From NCBI RefSeq assembly GCF_002154225.1, contig NZ_MTSE01000008.1, positions 62,001 through 126,000 on the forward strand: 64,000 nucleotides of DNA, read 5' to 3'. Within the stretch, counting starts at the first letter, position 1; each line of letters opens with the position of its first letter. Shown here piece after piece: positions 17,930 through 26,352 of the stretch. The position numbers and the translations under genes are program-made. The notes beneath the pieces are model-generated. The model was not told the DNA's origin and ran no database searches. It saw nothing but the letters and a program-made list of their open reading frames with translations. Source of the DNA: Hymenobacter crusticola. Its GTDB lineage: Bacteria > Bacteroidota > Bacteroidia > Cytophagales > Hymenobacteraceae.

Positions 17930-19137
17930 GCATTCGCCGCCGGCTGCTGCGTTACGTACGTGATAGCCCGCAATAAGGCTGCGCAAGCCTCATCAATTTC
18001 TGCGTTGGTAATGATAAGAGGAGGCGCCAAGCGCAGCGAATTGTCACAAAACAGAAACCAATCCGTCAGAATATCCTCGTGCTCTAGCGCCCGATCAATA
18101 ATAGGCTTGAGCACATCATACGAATCAAACTCTACCGCCATCAGGAGCCCATGTCCACGCACGGCCCGGATAGCAGGATGTTGCAAAAGCCGCCGAAAAC
18201 GGGCGGCTTTTTCGTGTACGCTCGCCAGTAGCTGCTCTTCTTGAATAACGCGTAGCGTCGCCAACGACGCCGCACATGATACCGGGTGCCCGCCAAACGT
18301 GGTGCAGTGACCTAGCACGGGGTTCGTCTTAAACCCCGCCATGATTTGCTGGGAAGAAATAAACGCCCCAATGGGCATCCCGCCACCCATTCCTTTGGCG
18401 CACACTAGGATATCGGGCCACAGGCCAAACTGCTCGAAAGCCCAGAACGTGCCGGTGCGCCCAAAGCCACACTGGATTTCATCCAGAATCAGCAGGGTGC
18501 CGGTGAGTAGGCAGCGCTTGCGCAGGGCTTGTAAATAGCCAGCAACGGGTACCCGCACACCTGCCTCGCCCTGGATCGTTTCGATGATAACAGCGGCCGT
18601 GCGCTCCGTGATCAAGGCTAGGTCTGCAAAGTCGTTGAACTCGATGTGGCGTACATCGGGGAGGAGGGGGCGGTAGCTACGCTTGAAACTCTCGGAACCC
18701 GTAACCGACAGCGCGCCCTGCGTGGAGCCATGGTAAGCCCGGTGGCAGGAAATCAGCTCGGTGCGGCCGGTATGGCGCTTCGCTAGCTTCAGGGCACCCT
18801 CTACGGCCTCCGTGCCGGAGTTGGTGAAGTACACATTATCCAGGTGCGCAGGCAAGGTTTGGTGCAGCGCTTCGGCTAGCTCGGCCGGTGGCGCTTGCAC
18901 TAGCTCGCCGTACACCATTAAGTGCAGGTATTTATCGGCTTGGTCTTTAATGGCCTGCACTACCCGCGGGTGGCGGTGGCCTACGTTGCTGACGCCAATG
19001 CCCGAAATCAGATCGAGGTAACGGCGGCCACCGGGCGCATACATGTATACGCCCTCTGCACGTTCGATTTCGAGAAGTAAGGGGAAATCAGACGTTTGAG
19101 CCTGGTGGCGAAGGAAGAGCTGGCGCGGCGTAAGCAT
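17926..19137 (-). CDS. Class III pyridoxal-phosphate aminotransferase (ornithine/acetylornithine type)
   Basis: This fold-type I, class III aminotransferase has 403 residues. It shows the PLP-phosphate-binding NSGTEAVEGALKLAKRHTGR, the ring-stacking region AYHGSTQGALSVTG, the acidic PLP contact LILDEIQCGFGRTGTFWAFE, and the Schiff-base lysine in ILVCAKGMGGGMPIGAF. Relatives include acetylornithine, ornithine and 4-aminobutyrate aminotransferases. No arginine biosynthesis genes adjoin, so the precise substrate is open. The start at 19137 (MLTPRQLFLRHQAQ) is preferred to the frame start four codons upstream. A near-consensus promoter lies about 30 bases upstream. The stop interlocks with that of the TerB-like gene. 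Confidence 0.9.
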   Translation of the reverse strand: MLTPRQLFLRHQAQTSDFPLLLEIERAEGVYMYAPGGRRYLDLISGIGVSNVGHRHPRVVQAIKDQADKYLHLMVYGELVQAPPAELAEALHQTLPAHLDNVYFTNSGTEAVEGALKLAKRHTGRTELISCHRAYHGSTQGALSVTGSESFKRSYRPLLPDVRHIEFNDFADLALITERTAAVIIETIQGEAGVRVPVAGYLQALRKRCLLTGTLLILDEIQCGFGRTGTFWAFEQFGLWPDILVCAKGMGGGMPIGAFISSQQIMAGFKTNPVLGHCTTFGGHPVSCAASLATLRVIQEEQLLASVHEKAARFRRLLQHPAIRAVRGHGLLMAVEFDSYDVLKPIIDRALEHEDILTDWFLFCDNSLRLAPPLIITNAEIDEACAALLRAITYVTQQPAANA

Positions 19138-19163
19138 AGTACGGTACAAACAAATTCAAGCCG

Positions 19164-19199
19164 CAAAAGTATGCATGCCGAAGAGTAATTAGGCAACAA
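19164..19199 (-). promoter_or_regulatory. Candidate promoter for the class III aminotransferase
   Basis: Read on the minus strand, TTG (complement of 19194-19196) and TACTTTTG (complement of 19164-19171) are 22 bases apart, close to the Bacteroidota primary-sigma pattern. They lie just upstream of the 19137 start. Confidence 0.42.
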
Positions 19200-19319
19200 G
19201 GCTGCGGATAAACGTAGCGGCTCGCGTGGCAGCGGGCAATAGACAAGCCCTGCACAAAGCAAAAAGCAGAGTGTCATAACATTCTGAAAACGTGCTAGTA
19301 ATGCACAATGATAAAAATG

Positions 19320-19347
19320 AAAAGAGGCTGCCTAAGCAGCCTCTTTT
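19320..19347 (-). terminator. Terminator of the sigma/anti-sigma/Spy-like operon
   Basis: A perfect 12-base stem (19320-19331 with 19336-19347) has a 4-base loop, ends in TTTT and is followed by TCATTTTT on the minus strand. It sits 22 bases downstream of the Spy-like gene, the last gene of the operon. Confidence 0.75.
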
Positions 19348-19369
19348 AGGGCGTAATTTGTAACCTAAC

Positions 19370-19852
19370 CTAGTTAGCGGCCCCTGCTGGAGCAGGTGTG
19401 CCACCCCGGCGACCACCTCCTAAACGTTGAAGAATTTCGCGGGTGAACTCGCGCTCAGCTACCAGCAACTGGCCCGTTTGTCGCACCGAAAGTACCTTCT
19501 GGAATTTATCGTAATATTCTTTTTCCAGATTGACTTCGTTCTGCCGTAGCGTAAGGTTTTGCTTAATTAGGTCGCGAATCTGCTGATCATTCAACGACTC
19601 AACGTTAGTGCTCCGTAGCTGGCGTTGCCGCTGACCTAGGTCCTTGCGCTTGTCGGTGAACTCGTTGTAAATGGGCCAAAAACGCTGAGCCTGCTCTTGC
19701 GTGAGCGACAGTTTGTCGGTTAGGAAAGCAATTTTTGCGTTTTCGATTCGGCTCATCCGCTCTTGGCGCTGGTCTGGCGTTTGAGCGTGCACTTGAATTG
19801 TGCCTGCCAGCAAAAACAGCAGGACCAATGTATTGCGAAGGAGGTGATTCAT
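19370..19852 (-). CDS. Spy/CpxP-like periplasmic stress protein
   Basis: This 160-residue protein has a signal peptide (MNHLLRNTLVLLFLLAGTIQVHAQ). The mature part is almost all helical and charged and contains LSLTQEQAQRFWPIYNEF, the LTxxQ-type helix typical of Spy, CpxP and zinc-resistance-associated proteins that act as periplasmic chaperones or stress sensors. A glycine/arginine/proline tail (LGGGRRGGTPAPAGAAN) ends it. The start at 19852 is preferred to 19873 because it opens directly with the signal peptide. It is the third gene of a same-strand set with the ECF sigma factor and the one-pass membrane protein. A role as envelope stress sensor is inferred from that context. Confidence 0.78.
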   Translation of the reverse strand: MNHLLRNTLVLLFLLAGTIQVHAQTPDQRQERMSRIENAKIAFLTDKLSLTQEQAQRFWPIYNEFTDKRKDLGQRQRQLRSTNVESLNDQQIRDLIKQNLTLRQNEVNLEKEYYDKFQKVLSVRQTGQLLVAEREFTREILQRLGGGRRGGTPAPAGAAN

Positions 19853-19885
19853 AGGAGTAAAGAAAAACGCCATCAGGTGCTGACG

Positions 19886-20344
19886 CTAGAGGTAGTTAAG
19901 TTCGCTAGGCTGCTCATCTAGTGCAGCTTGCACTTCAGCAGGTGAGGCTTGGAGGTAATCATGTACTAAGTCTTGATCGGCAACGGGCAGCTCCGAGAGG
20001 TCGCTCGTGGAGAGGCGCTCGTCGCTGGCTAGCAGGTACTGGACCATCTCAGTGCGCGGCACGGCAGCTAGGTTGGCATGCGCTAAGCGGGGTGTCGTTG
20101 CAGCGTCTGGCTGACTGAGCAAGAAGGTAGCCGTGAAGCCTCCCAGCACCACCACCGACGCTAGGGCCGTACGCAGGGGCATGGAAAGCACCCGAAGCCA
20201 ACCGAAAGCGGCGGACTCTTGCCGCGCTTCGGGCTGCACCCGCGCCATTATCTGGGTGGGCAACCGATCAAAATAGCCATCCGGGGGAGGCGTCAGCGGC
20301 TGCGGCCGGCGCGGATGATCATCCAGACGAAAAGGAGTATTCAT
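19886..20344 (-). CDS. One-pass membrane protein, putative anti-sigma factor
   Basis: I do not recognise a named family. This 152-residue protein has a proline-rich cytosolic N-terminus with PDGYFDRLPTQIMARV (about 24-38), a motif frequently seen in Bacteroidota anti-sigma-like proteins. A single transmembrane helix follows at about residues 73-92 (TALASVVVLGGFTATFLLS), then a periplasmic tail rich in acidic and leucine residues. It lies 30 bases after the ECF sigma gene and 33 bases before the Spy-like gene on the same strand, the usual place for an anti-sigma factor. No zinc-binding HxxxCxxC motif is present, so it is not a classic ZAS protein. The start at 20344 (MNTPFRLDD) is preferred to 20362. 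Confidence 0.65.
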   Translation of the reverse strand: MNTPFRLDDHPRRPQPLTPPPDGYFDRLPTQIMARVQPEARQESAAFGWLRVLSMPLRTALASVVVLGGFTATFLLSQPDAATTPRLAHANLAAVPRTEMVQYLLASDERLSTSDLSELPVADQDLVHDYLQASPAEVQAALDEQPSELNYL

Positions 20345-20374
20345 ATTCCTTAGAGGCCGCACAAGCGGCTAGGT

Positions 20375-20917
20375 TTAAGACGGTTCATTAATGTACTGCT
20401 CAATTTTTTTCACCGCATGGTGATAAGAGGCTTTGAGGGCCCCCACGGAAGTGCCCGTAACCTCCGCCATATCTTCGTATTTCATGTCCTCATAGTATTT
20501 GAGGTTGAACACCAGCCGCTGCTTATCGGGCAGGCGCAGAATAGCTTTTTGCAGCTTCAACTCTACCTCGTCGCCGGCGAGGCTAGGGTCGGCTTCCATC
20601 TTGGCCGCTAGCTCCTCGCTTACATCGTTGAGGGGCAGCAGAAACTTGCGCCGCTTCGAGGACAAGAAGTTCAAGCATTCATTGGTGGCAATGCGGTAAA
20701 TCCAGGTGTAAAGCGATGCATCCTGCCGAAAATTACCTAGGTGGTTCCACACTTTGACGAAGGTATCCTGGGTTAGGTCGTCGGCATCGTCATGGTCGAC
20801 CACCATCTTCCGCACGTGCCAATACACTTTCTGCTGGTACTTGCGCACCAACTGATTGAAGGCCAGATTACGGGAGGCAGGGTCGGCGAACTTGGCGAGG
20901 ATATCCTGGTCTTCCAA
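20375..20917 (-). CDS. ECF-type RNA polymerase sigma factor
   Basis: This 180-residue sigma-70 family factor of the ECF group has region 2 (about 18-85) with DADDLTQDTFVKVWNHL and DASLYTWIYRIATNECLNFLSSKRR. Region 4 (about 120-178) has LPDKQRLVFNLKYYEDMKYEDMAEVTGTSVGALKASYHHAVKKI. It directs RNA polymerase to a dedicated promoter set, and the neighbouring genes suggest envelope stress. It is the first gene of a three-gene operon with a putative anti-sigma factor and a Spy-like periplasmic protein. The start at 20917 gives a normal family length. Confidence 0.93.
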   Translation of the reverse strand: MEDQDILAKFADPASRNLAFNQLVRKYQQKVYWHVRKMVVDHDDADDLTQDTFVKVWNHLGNFRQDASLYTWIYRIATNECLNFLSSKRRKFLLPLNDVSEELAAKMEADPSLAGDEVELKLQKAILRLPDKQRLVFNLKYYEDMKYEDMAEVTGTSVGALKASYHHAVKKIEQYINEPS

Positions 20918-21295
20918 GCAGGAGGGCGGGTAGAGCGGTGAAAAGTAAGTATGGGTTAGACGAAGGAGTGCGACCTAGGTTTAATCAGAGCCTAAAAAGT
21001 AACTCTCCATTAGAAGGGCCTAGCCCAACGCGCCTTACGCTCATGATAAGGTGCTACCCCCTGAACTAAGCCCAGAACAGGTGGACCTGACGACCTACTA
21101 AACGAAAAAAGCCAGCGCGCCCGAGCGGGCACGCTAGCTTTAAGTACTTGCGCCGGGTAGCCTTTCCTAAAGGCAAACTCGGTGCACTTTCTATTCTGCG
21201 GCGAGCTGTTACCTAGCTCTAACTCCGTGATGGTGCGGCTTTCCTGGGGGACTGATGTAGTTCAGACCCTTGTTATAAGACAGGAGCTAGGTAGC
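20918..21295. other. Intergenic stretch with tRNA-like remnant and terminator
   Basis: About 380 bases separate the sigma factor start and the stop of the gluconate-dehydrogenase-like gene. It holds a terminator near 21108-21145 and a stretch (about 20996-21076) that on the minus strand resembles the first half of a tRNA but cannot be folded fully. No protein gene is seen. Confidence 0.5.
21105..21143 (-). terminator. Likely terminator of the GMC/subunit-3 operon
   Basis: On the minus strand a 13-base stem (21131-21143 with 21110-21122) forms with two G-U pairs. It is followed by six T (complement of 21105-21110). On the plus strand the same pairs would be A-C mismatches, so it works as a minus-strand terminator. 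It lies about 150 bases after the stop at 21296. Confidence 0.6.
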
Positions 21296-21931
21296 TTACA
21301 CCTTCACGTGCTCCATATCGTATTGCTTCAGTACGTCCGCAGGCACGCCCGTCCACCGGTTAGGGGAGTTGCCCACGTAGCCAATATCGGCCATGCCCAT
21401 TTTGCTGCTGAAGAACCCAGTGGCAGTTAAGTCGCGCATGCGGTTGAAGAAGGTCACGCCTTGCTTCATCTCGGGCTTAGCTTTGAGGGGGTAAGCAATG
21501 GCCGTCACCATCTCAATTTGCTGTTGACTTGAGCAATCCACGAACGCATGGGCGAAGCGGTTCAGGCACTGCATATCTAACCAGCGCAGCCCGCCGCGCA
21601 GGGGCACTTGATGCTCGGGCATGTCCTTCACGATGAACTCAATAAACTCGGGCACCTTGGCATCGGAGGCGCTACCAGACTTGTCATCTTTGGGGATGAT
21701 GATGTCGGCTAGCACCGTGATGGTGGCCATTTCGTGCTTGGTAAAGAAGGTTTCGGCGTGAAGCTTTTTGTCGCGCTCTATTTCAAACTCCTGCCGGCCC
21801 ACCGTGTCGGTAGGGGTTTGGAGCACGGAGGCTTGTTCGGTCTTTACTTCCTTTTCCTGGCAGGAGTCGAGCAACAGGCCGGAAGCTAGGGCGGTCAGGC
21901 CGATAGCCTTTAAGGATTCGCGTCTTTTCAT
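21296..21931 (-). CDS. Gluconate 2-dehydrogenase subunit 3 family lipoprotein
   Basis: This 211-residue small subunit partners GMC-type, FAD-dependent sugar dehydrogenases and is needed for their folding and export. It begins MKRRESLKAIGLTALASGLLLDSC, combining a twin-arginine-like start with a lipobox cysteine at C24, so it is probably exported and lipid-anchored. The family motif region KHEMATITVLADIIIPKDD and RWLDMQCLNRFAHAFVDCSSQQQIEMV are clear. It follows the GMC gene by 19 bases on the same strand, so the two should form one complex that oxidises sugars, likely at C3 as in glucoside 3-dehydrogenases. The third usual partner, a cytochrome c, is not in this window. Confidence 0.88.
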   Translation of the reverse strand: MKRRESLKAIGLTALASGLLLDSCQEKEVKTEQASVLQTPTDTVGRQEFEIERDKKLHAETFFTKHEMATITVLADIIIPKDDKSGSASDAKVPEFIEFIVKDMPEHQVPLRGGLRWLDMQCLNRFAHAFVDCSSQQQIEMVTAIAYPLKAKPEMKQGVTFFNRMRDLTATGFFSSKMGMADIGYVGNSPNRWTGVPADVLKQYDMEHVKV

Positions 21932-21950
21932 GAAATTGGCAGACTAACGG

Positions 21951-23693
21951 TTAGACGGACAGCTTTTTACGCTGCTCCAGAATATACTCACTCGTGCGCA
22001 TCGACAGGGCTAGGATGGTCCAGGTGGCGTTTTTATCGCCTTGCTGCACAAACGGAGACGCGTCCACCACGAATAGGTTTTTGCAGTCGTGGGCCTGGCA
22101 CCACTTATTCAGCGCCGATTTTTTGGGGTCGTCGCCCATGCGCACGGTGCCCACTTCGTGGATGATGCGGCCAGGTGCTTCCAAGCCATAGTTGGTATCG
22201 GCGCCATGCACTTTCGAGGTGATGACGGCGCCCATTTCGTGCATAATGGATTGGAAGGTTTCCTGCATGTGCTTGGCTTGCTTCACCTCGGCATCGGTCC
22301 ACTTGTAGTGAAATTTTAGCACTGGAATGCCGTATTTATCAACTACGTCCTTGTCGATTTCGCAGTAGTTGTCGGCGCGGGCAATGGCGGTGCCCCGGCC
22401 GGCCATACCTACTTGTGTGCCGTAGAAGCGTCGATAGTCATCTTTTAGCGAAGCCCCGAAGCCGCCGGCTTCTCTCACTTTGCCGTCGCGACCGGGCACC
22501 AGGCCGTTGAGGTTCTGAATGCCGTGCCCGAAGCCGTAGGAAGGCATGTGCATGCCACCGCCGTACTCGATGTGGTAGCCGCGCGGAAAGTCGAGTTTCT
22601 TGTTGTCGAGCCACCAGGGCGTGTAGATATGCACGCTGCCCACGCCGTCTTCGTTGTAGCGTTTGCGGTCCATGAGCTGGGGCAGGAAGCCACCTAGGCT
22701 AGCCCCCGTCGAGTCGTGCAAGTATTTGCCCACCACACCGCTGCTATTGGCCAAGCCGTTGGGGTGGTTGCTAGAAACGGAGTTGAGCAGCAGACGGGCA
22801 CTCTCGCCGGCGCTGGCCCCCAGAATGACCATCTTGGCCTTGATCTGATACTCCTGCAAATCGTTCTTATCCACGTACGAGACGCCCGTGGCTAGCCCGT
22901 TCGGGCCCGTGAGCACCTCGCGCACCATGGCGTTCGGGATAACCTTTAGGTTGCCGGTTTTGATGGCTGGAATCACTAGGCAGGAAGACGCCGAAAAGTC
23001 GCCGTACACTTTGCAGCTACGGCCGCACTGCCCGCAGAAAAAGCAAGCGCCCCGATCTTTGTTGCCCGGCAACGCTTCGGTCAGCACCGACCCGCGGCCC
23101 GTAATAACTTTCACACCCGCTTTTTCAGCGCCTTGCTTAATAAACAGCTCGTTAAGCCTAGGTTTGGGCGGCGGTAAAAAGATGCCATCGGGCTCATTTT
23201 CGAGTCCTTCCACGGTGCCATAAACGCCAATGAGGCGGTCTACTTTGTCGTAGAAGGGTTTCACCTCTTCGTAGGTGATGGGCCAGTCGTCGGTGAGGCC
23301 GTCGATGTCGTGGCTTTTAAAATCTTTGGGGCCCATGCGCAGGGAAATGCGCCCCCAGTGATTGGTGCGTCCCCCAAGCATGCGCGCCCGGAACCAGTCG
23401 AACTGCGTGCCGTCCTTGGTGGTGTAGGGTTCGCCTTCCAGTTCCCATCCCCCAAACGCGGCGTCGAAGTCGCCAAATGGGCGGGTGGTAGAAGCTCCCC
23501 GGCGCGGCGATTCGTAAGAAAATTTCAGCTGTTGCGCATCCTTAGCCGGATCGAAGAAGGGTCCGGCCTCCAGCATCAGAACTTTCAGGCCGGCGTGTGC
23601 CAATACGTACCCGGCCATGCCGCCTCCGGCCCCAGAGCCAACTACGACGGCATCATACACCGTCCCCGATTTCTTTATTTCAAAAACACTCAT
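21951..23693 (-). CDS. GMC family FAD-dependent sugar dehydrogenase (large subunit)
   Basis: This 580-residue flavoprotein belongs to the glucose-methanol-choline oxidoreductases, in the branch of bacterial sugar dehydrogenases. The FAD-binding VVVGSGAGGGMAGYVLAHAG lies at 15-34 and LMLEAGPFFDP follows. The cysteine cluster ACFFCGQCGRSC (about residues 216-227) matches the iron-sulfur-binding loop of FAD glucose dehydrogenase-like enzymes. The C-terminal NLFVVDASPFVQQGDKNATWTI is the GMC-C signature. It has no signal peptide and presumably travels with the Tat-type small subunit encoded just downstream. With DUF1080 and SusCD genes upstream, oxidation of a glycoside to its 3-keto form is a sound but unproven reading. 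Confidence 0.92.
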   Translation of the reverse strand: MSVFEIKKSGTVYDAVVVGSGAGGGMAGYVLAHAGLKVLMLEAGPFFDPAKDAQQLKFSYESPRRGASTTRPFGDFDAAFGGWELEGEPYTTKDGTQFDWFRARMLGGRTNHWGRISLRMGPKDFKSHDIDGLTDDWPITYEEVKPFYDKVDRLIGVYGTVEGLENEPDGIFLPPPKPRLNELFIKQGAEKAGVKVITGRGSVLTEALPGNKDRGACFFCGQCGRSCKVYGDFSASSCLVIPAIKTGNLKVIPNAMVREVLTGPNGLATGVSYVDKNDLQEYQIKAKMVILGASAGESARLLLNSVSSNHPNGLANSSGVVGKYLHDSTGASLGGFLPQLMDRKRYNEDGVGSVHIYTPWWLDNKKLDFPRGYHIEYGGGMHMPSYGFGHGIQNLNGLVPGRDGKVREAGGFGASLKDDYRRFYGTQVGMAGRGTAIARADNYCEIDKDVVDKYGIPVLKFHYKWTDAEVKQAKHMQETFQSIMHEMGAVITSKVHGADTNYGLEAPGRIIHEVGTVRMGDDPKKSALNKWCQAHDCKNLFVVDASPFVQQGDKNATWTILALSMRTSEYILEQRKKLSV

Positions 23694-23729
23694 GCGGTAA
23701 AGACAATAAGGCTGATGAGCCTAGCAGGC

Positions 23730-23761
23730 AAAAGGTAACCTAGGTCGTGTGCGCAAACAAA
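23730..23761 (-). promoter_or_regulatory. Near-consensus promoter for the GMC operon
   Basis: Read on the minus strand, TTTG (complement of 23758-23761), a 20-base spacer and TACCTTTT (complement of 23730-23737) match the phylum's TTTG/TAnnTTTG pattern at all but the last base. The GMC start lies 36 bases downstream, so the GMC pair may have its own transcript in addition to read-through. Confidence 0.5.
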
Positions 23762-23814
23762 GCGTCTGCAATCGTTTCCAGAGACCTTGCCGCAGGTTGG
23801 GTTAGCGAGGTAAG

Positions 23815-24504
23815 TTAAAGTTGGGTGATTTTGATGTTGCGGAACGCTACTTCGTGGCCGTGGTCTTGCAGGGCAATGTGGCCTTTGGGGTAAGCCGCGA
23901 AGTTCTTCCACGTCTTAAACTTGCTGTTGCCAAGCATGGTGTTCCAGGCGGCACTACCCATCTGGGTATCTACTATTTCGATGCCGTTCAGCCAAAAGGT
24001 GAGGTGCCCGTTTTGCTTGCGCAGCTTAACCTGATTCCACTGCCCAGCTGGCTTTACCACGTTCTTCGCGGGCGCCTGCATATCATACAAGGAGCCCGCT
24101 AGGTGGTTTGGTTTTTTGTTGTCTTCGGCCTTCTGGTCGTCCAGAATCTGCATTTCTATGCCCGTTTCGTAGGTGGCGTGAAAGGCCGGGTCTTCCTGCA
24201 CCCCGAAGATGATGCCGCTGTTGCCTCCCTCGGTGATGTTCCAATCCACGGTCAGCTCAAAGTTTTCGTACTCCTTATCGGTCACCAAATCGCCGTGGCC
24301 GGCTCCTTGGGGGTTCAGCTTCAGCGTGCCGTTCACAACCGACCACGCGGGCTCGGCCGTTTGCTTCTGGTAAGTATGCCAGCCTTGCGTGGTTTTGCCG
24401 TCAAACAGCACTTGCTGGGCTCCTTTGGCGGTCGATTTTTGGGCCAGCGCCGTTTGGCTACAGAGGGAGCCTACGGCGAGAGCCGTCAGGAAAAAAGCGT
24501 TCAT
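23815..24504 (-). CDS. DUF1080 (3-keto-glycoside hydrolase-like) exported protein
   Basis: This 229-residue protein has a signal peptide (MNAFFLTALAVGSLCSQTALAQ) and one DUF1080 jelly-roll domain. The domain is recognised by LFDGKTTQGWHTY, the WSVVNGTLKL strand, DLVTDKEYENFELTVDWNI, GNSGIIFGVQED and YETGIEMQILDD. Members of this family from Bacteroides have been linked to hydrolysis of 3-keto-disaccharides. The start at 24504 was chosen because the longer frame from 24627 puts 41 unlikely residues before the signal peptide. It sits between susD and the GMC dehydrogenase on the same strand, which fits periplasmic cleavage of oxidised glycosides. Function is inferred from family and neighbours. 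Confidence 0.88.
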   Translation of the reverse strand: MNAFFLTALAVGSLCSQTALAQKSTAKGAQQVLFDGKTTQGWHTYQKQTAEPAWSVVNGTLKLNPQGAGHGDLVTDKEYENFELTVDWNITEGGNSGIIFGVQEDPAFHATYETGIEMQILDDQKAEDNKKPNHLAGSLYDMQAPAKNVVKPAGQWNQVKLRKQNGHLTFWLNGIEIVDTQMGSAAWNTMLGNSKFKTWKNFAAYPKGHIALQDHGHEVAFRNIKITQL

Positions 24505-24712
24505 ACTGCGTGGGTTGGTGGGTTCGTAGAGGCAAAAGCAAGCCCTAGGGACAGGGCCTGTGAGCAGGAGAGAAGCTAGGTGAACGAGAAAGATAGAAAG
24601 CATTCTGGCTTCTTCTAGTTCGTGCACCTAGCTTCTGTCTTTGCCGAAGTGATAGTGGTTTAGTTGGTTCCTAAGCTAAGAAATTGGCCTCAGACTCAAC
24701 AGTGGTTCGCTG

Positions 24713-26341
24713 TTATTTACCTGGGTATCCAGGGTTTTGCACCAAGTTAGGGTTAGCCGCTAGCTGCCGCTGGGGAATGGGGAACAGCTCCTTGGTTTTG
24801 TCGGTGGGCTGGTGGTCCCACCAAGAAGCCGTGGTGAAAGCACCAAACCGAACCATATCCGTGCGGCGTTTGCCTTCGAAGATAAACTCCCGGCTGCGTT
24901 CGGCCAGAAGTTCCGGCAACGTCAGGGTGGCGGCAGTGTAAGCTTCTTTGGCCACGTCGGCTGGGCGGAAGGCGCGCTTGCGCACGTCGTTGATCAGCTG
25001 AACTGCCTCGGGCACGGCCGAGCCGCCATTTTTGCGCATCAGGGCTTCGGCTTTGTAGAAGTAGATGTCGGTGAGGCGGTACAGGATCCAGTCGTTGCTC
25101 CAGTACTTGGCTTCCGATTGCCGGCCGGGGCGGTACTTGTTGAAGCGGGCGCCGCTGTTTTCTTCCCCGTCGATCATCGTCGAGCTGGTTTTGTTCTCGC
25201 TGGCCCGCCGAATTTCTTTCACGAACACCAGCTGCTTATCACGGTACTCTTCTGTACCGAGCACGGGCTTGGTTGGGTCAGCAGCCTGAAATTGCGGACC
25301 AATCAGCATCCAGGTCGACTTACGCAAGTCATTGTCTTTGAAGGCGTCGTAGGCCGAAGGGATGACCACTACACCGTTGTTGCCATTGGCGTCGCCGTCG
25401 TAGATCAGGCGCTGGGCGAAGTGGTAAAAGTCGCTGTTCCAGCCGCAACGGGTAGGCGTAGCCTGGTAATCGTAGGTAATCTGAAACAGCGCCTCTTTGG
25501 AGTTGTCGTTGGTGTTATTGAACGTGGACAATAAGTCAGAATCCAGCACTGGGGCTCCGTTCAGGCCACCCGTTTCGCCCTTGCTGATCTTGTCGCAGGC
25601 GGCAATGCAGTCGTCCCACCGGGGGGTGCCCGACCAGACTTGCGCGTTCAGATACAGCTCGGCCAGCATGGAGTAACCCGCGGCTTTGGTCAGACGCCCG
25701 ATTAGGGCCTTGCTAAGGTTGGGTAGCTGGTCAATGTTTTCCTTGAGCTCCTTCTCTACGAAGGCAAACACCTCGGCCCTAGGTGCCGTAGGTGGACTGA
25801 GCGGTTCCCCCACCTTGGTCACGATGGGAACGTTACCGTACAAATCCATGAGCTTCATGTAGTGATAGGCCCGGAATACTTTCAGCTCAGCAATGAAAGC
25901 GGCCTTGTCTTGGTCGCTGACGCCGGCCTTCACGAAATCCACCTTCTCGAAGTCACCTAGGGTGCTGTTGCAGAAGCCGATGCCTGTGAAAATCAAGCTC
26001 CAGGGGTCCCACATCATGTTTTCGGTGAAGGTCCAGCTATGGCCGTGTAGCCTGATCCAGACGGCATCGTCGTAGCCGTGCCGGCCTTTCTGCGGCCAAG
26101 CCAACTGATCAGCTGACATTTCATTGAGGCGCCAATAGCTGTTTTGTGAGGTGGGCGCCATCCAGGCATTCGCGTGGGTGTAGGGCCGAAGCACGCCCGA
26201 TAGGATTTCCTGGCGGTTGTTGTAAAACTTGCTAGCGTCAATCTGGCTGTACAGGGTTTCGTCCAGGTTCGTGCACGAGTTCGTGCCTAGGAGCAGGGTG
26301 AGTGCGCCTGCGAGAAAATAGCCTTTATGCAATTGTATCAT
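24713..26341 (-). CDS. SusD/RagB family nutrient-binding lipoprotein
   Basis: This 542-residue outer-membrane lipoprotein caps the SusC transporter and captures glycans or other nutrients. The signal peptide ends with the lipobox TNSC (C23), followed by NLDETLYSQIDASKFYNN. The SusD-like N-terminal TPR region holds AELKVFRAYHYMKLMDLYGNVPIV, and the C-terminal domain ends in LLAERSREFIFEGKRRTDMVRFG and LFPIPQRQLAANPNLVQNPGY, both diagnostic. It starts 12 bases after the susC stop, a normal pair arrangement. The downstream DUF1080 and GMC genes suggest the ligand is a glycoside; its identity is unknown. Confidence 0.95.
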   Translation of the reverse strand: MIQLHKGYFLAGALTLLLGTNSCTNLDETLYSQIDASKFYNNRQEILSGVLRPYTHANAWMAPTSQNSYWRLNEMSADQLAWPQKGRHGYDDAVWIRLHGHSWTFTENMMWDPWSLIFTGIGFCNSTLGDFEKVDFVKAGVSDQDKAAFIAELKVFRAYHYMKLMDLYGNVPIVTKVGEPLSPPTAPRAEVFAFVEKELKENIDQLPNLSKALIGRLTKAAGYSMLAELYLNAQVWSGTPRWDDCIAACDKISKGETGGLNGAPVLDSDLLSTFNNTNDNSKEALFQITYDYQATPTRCGWNSDFYHFAQRLIYDGDANGNNGVVVIPSAYDAFKDNDLRKSTWMLIGPQFQAADPTKPVLGTEEYRDKQLVFVKEIRRASENKTSSTMIDGEENSGARFNKYRPGRQSEAKYWSNDWILYRLTDIYFYKAEALMRKNGGSAVPEAVQLINDVRKRAFRPADVAKEAYTAATLTLPELLAERSREFIFEGKRRTDMVRFGAFTTASWWDHQPTDKTKELFPIPQRQLAANPNLVQNPGYPGK

Positions 26342-26352
26342 AAAAATTCTAA

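Noticed and set aside
24812..25534. 240-residue plus-strand frame opposite susD
   Set aside because: susD has complete family motifs, and the opposite frame is an echo of its codon use.
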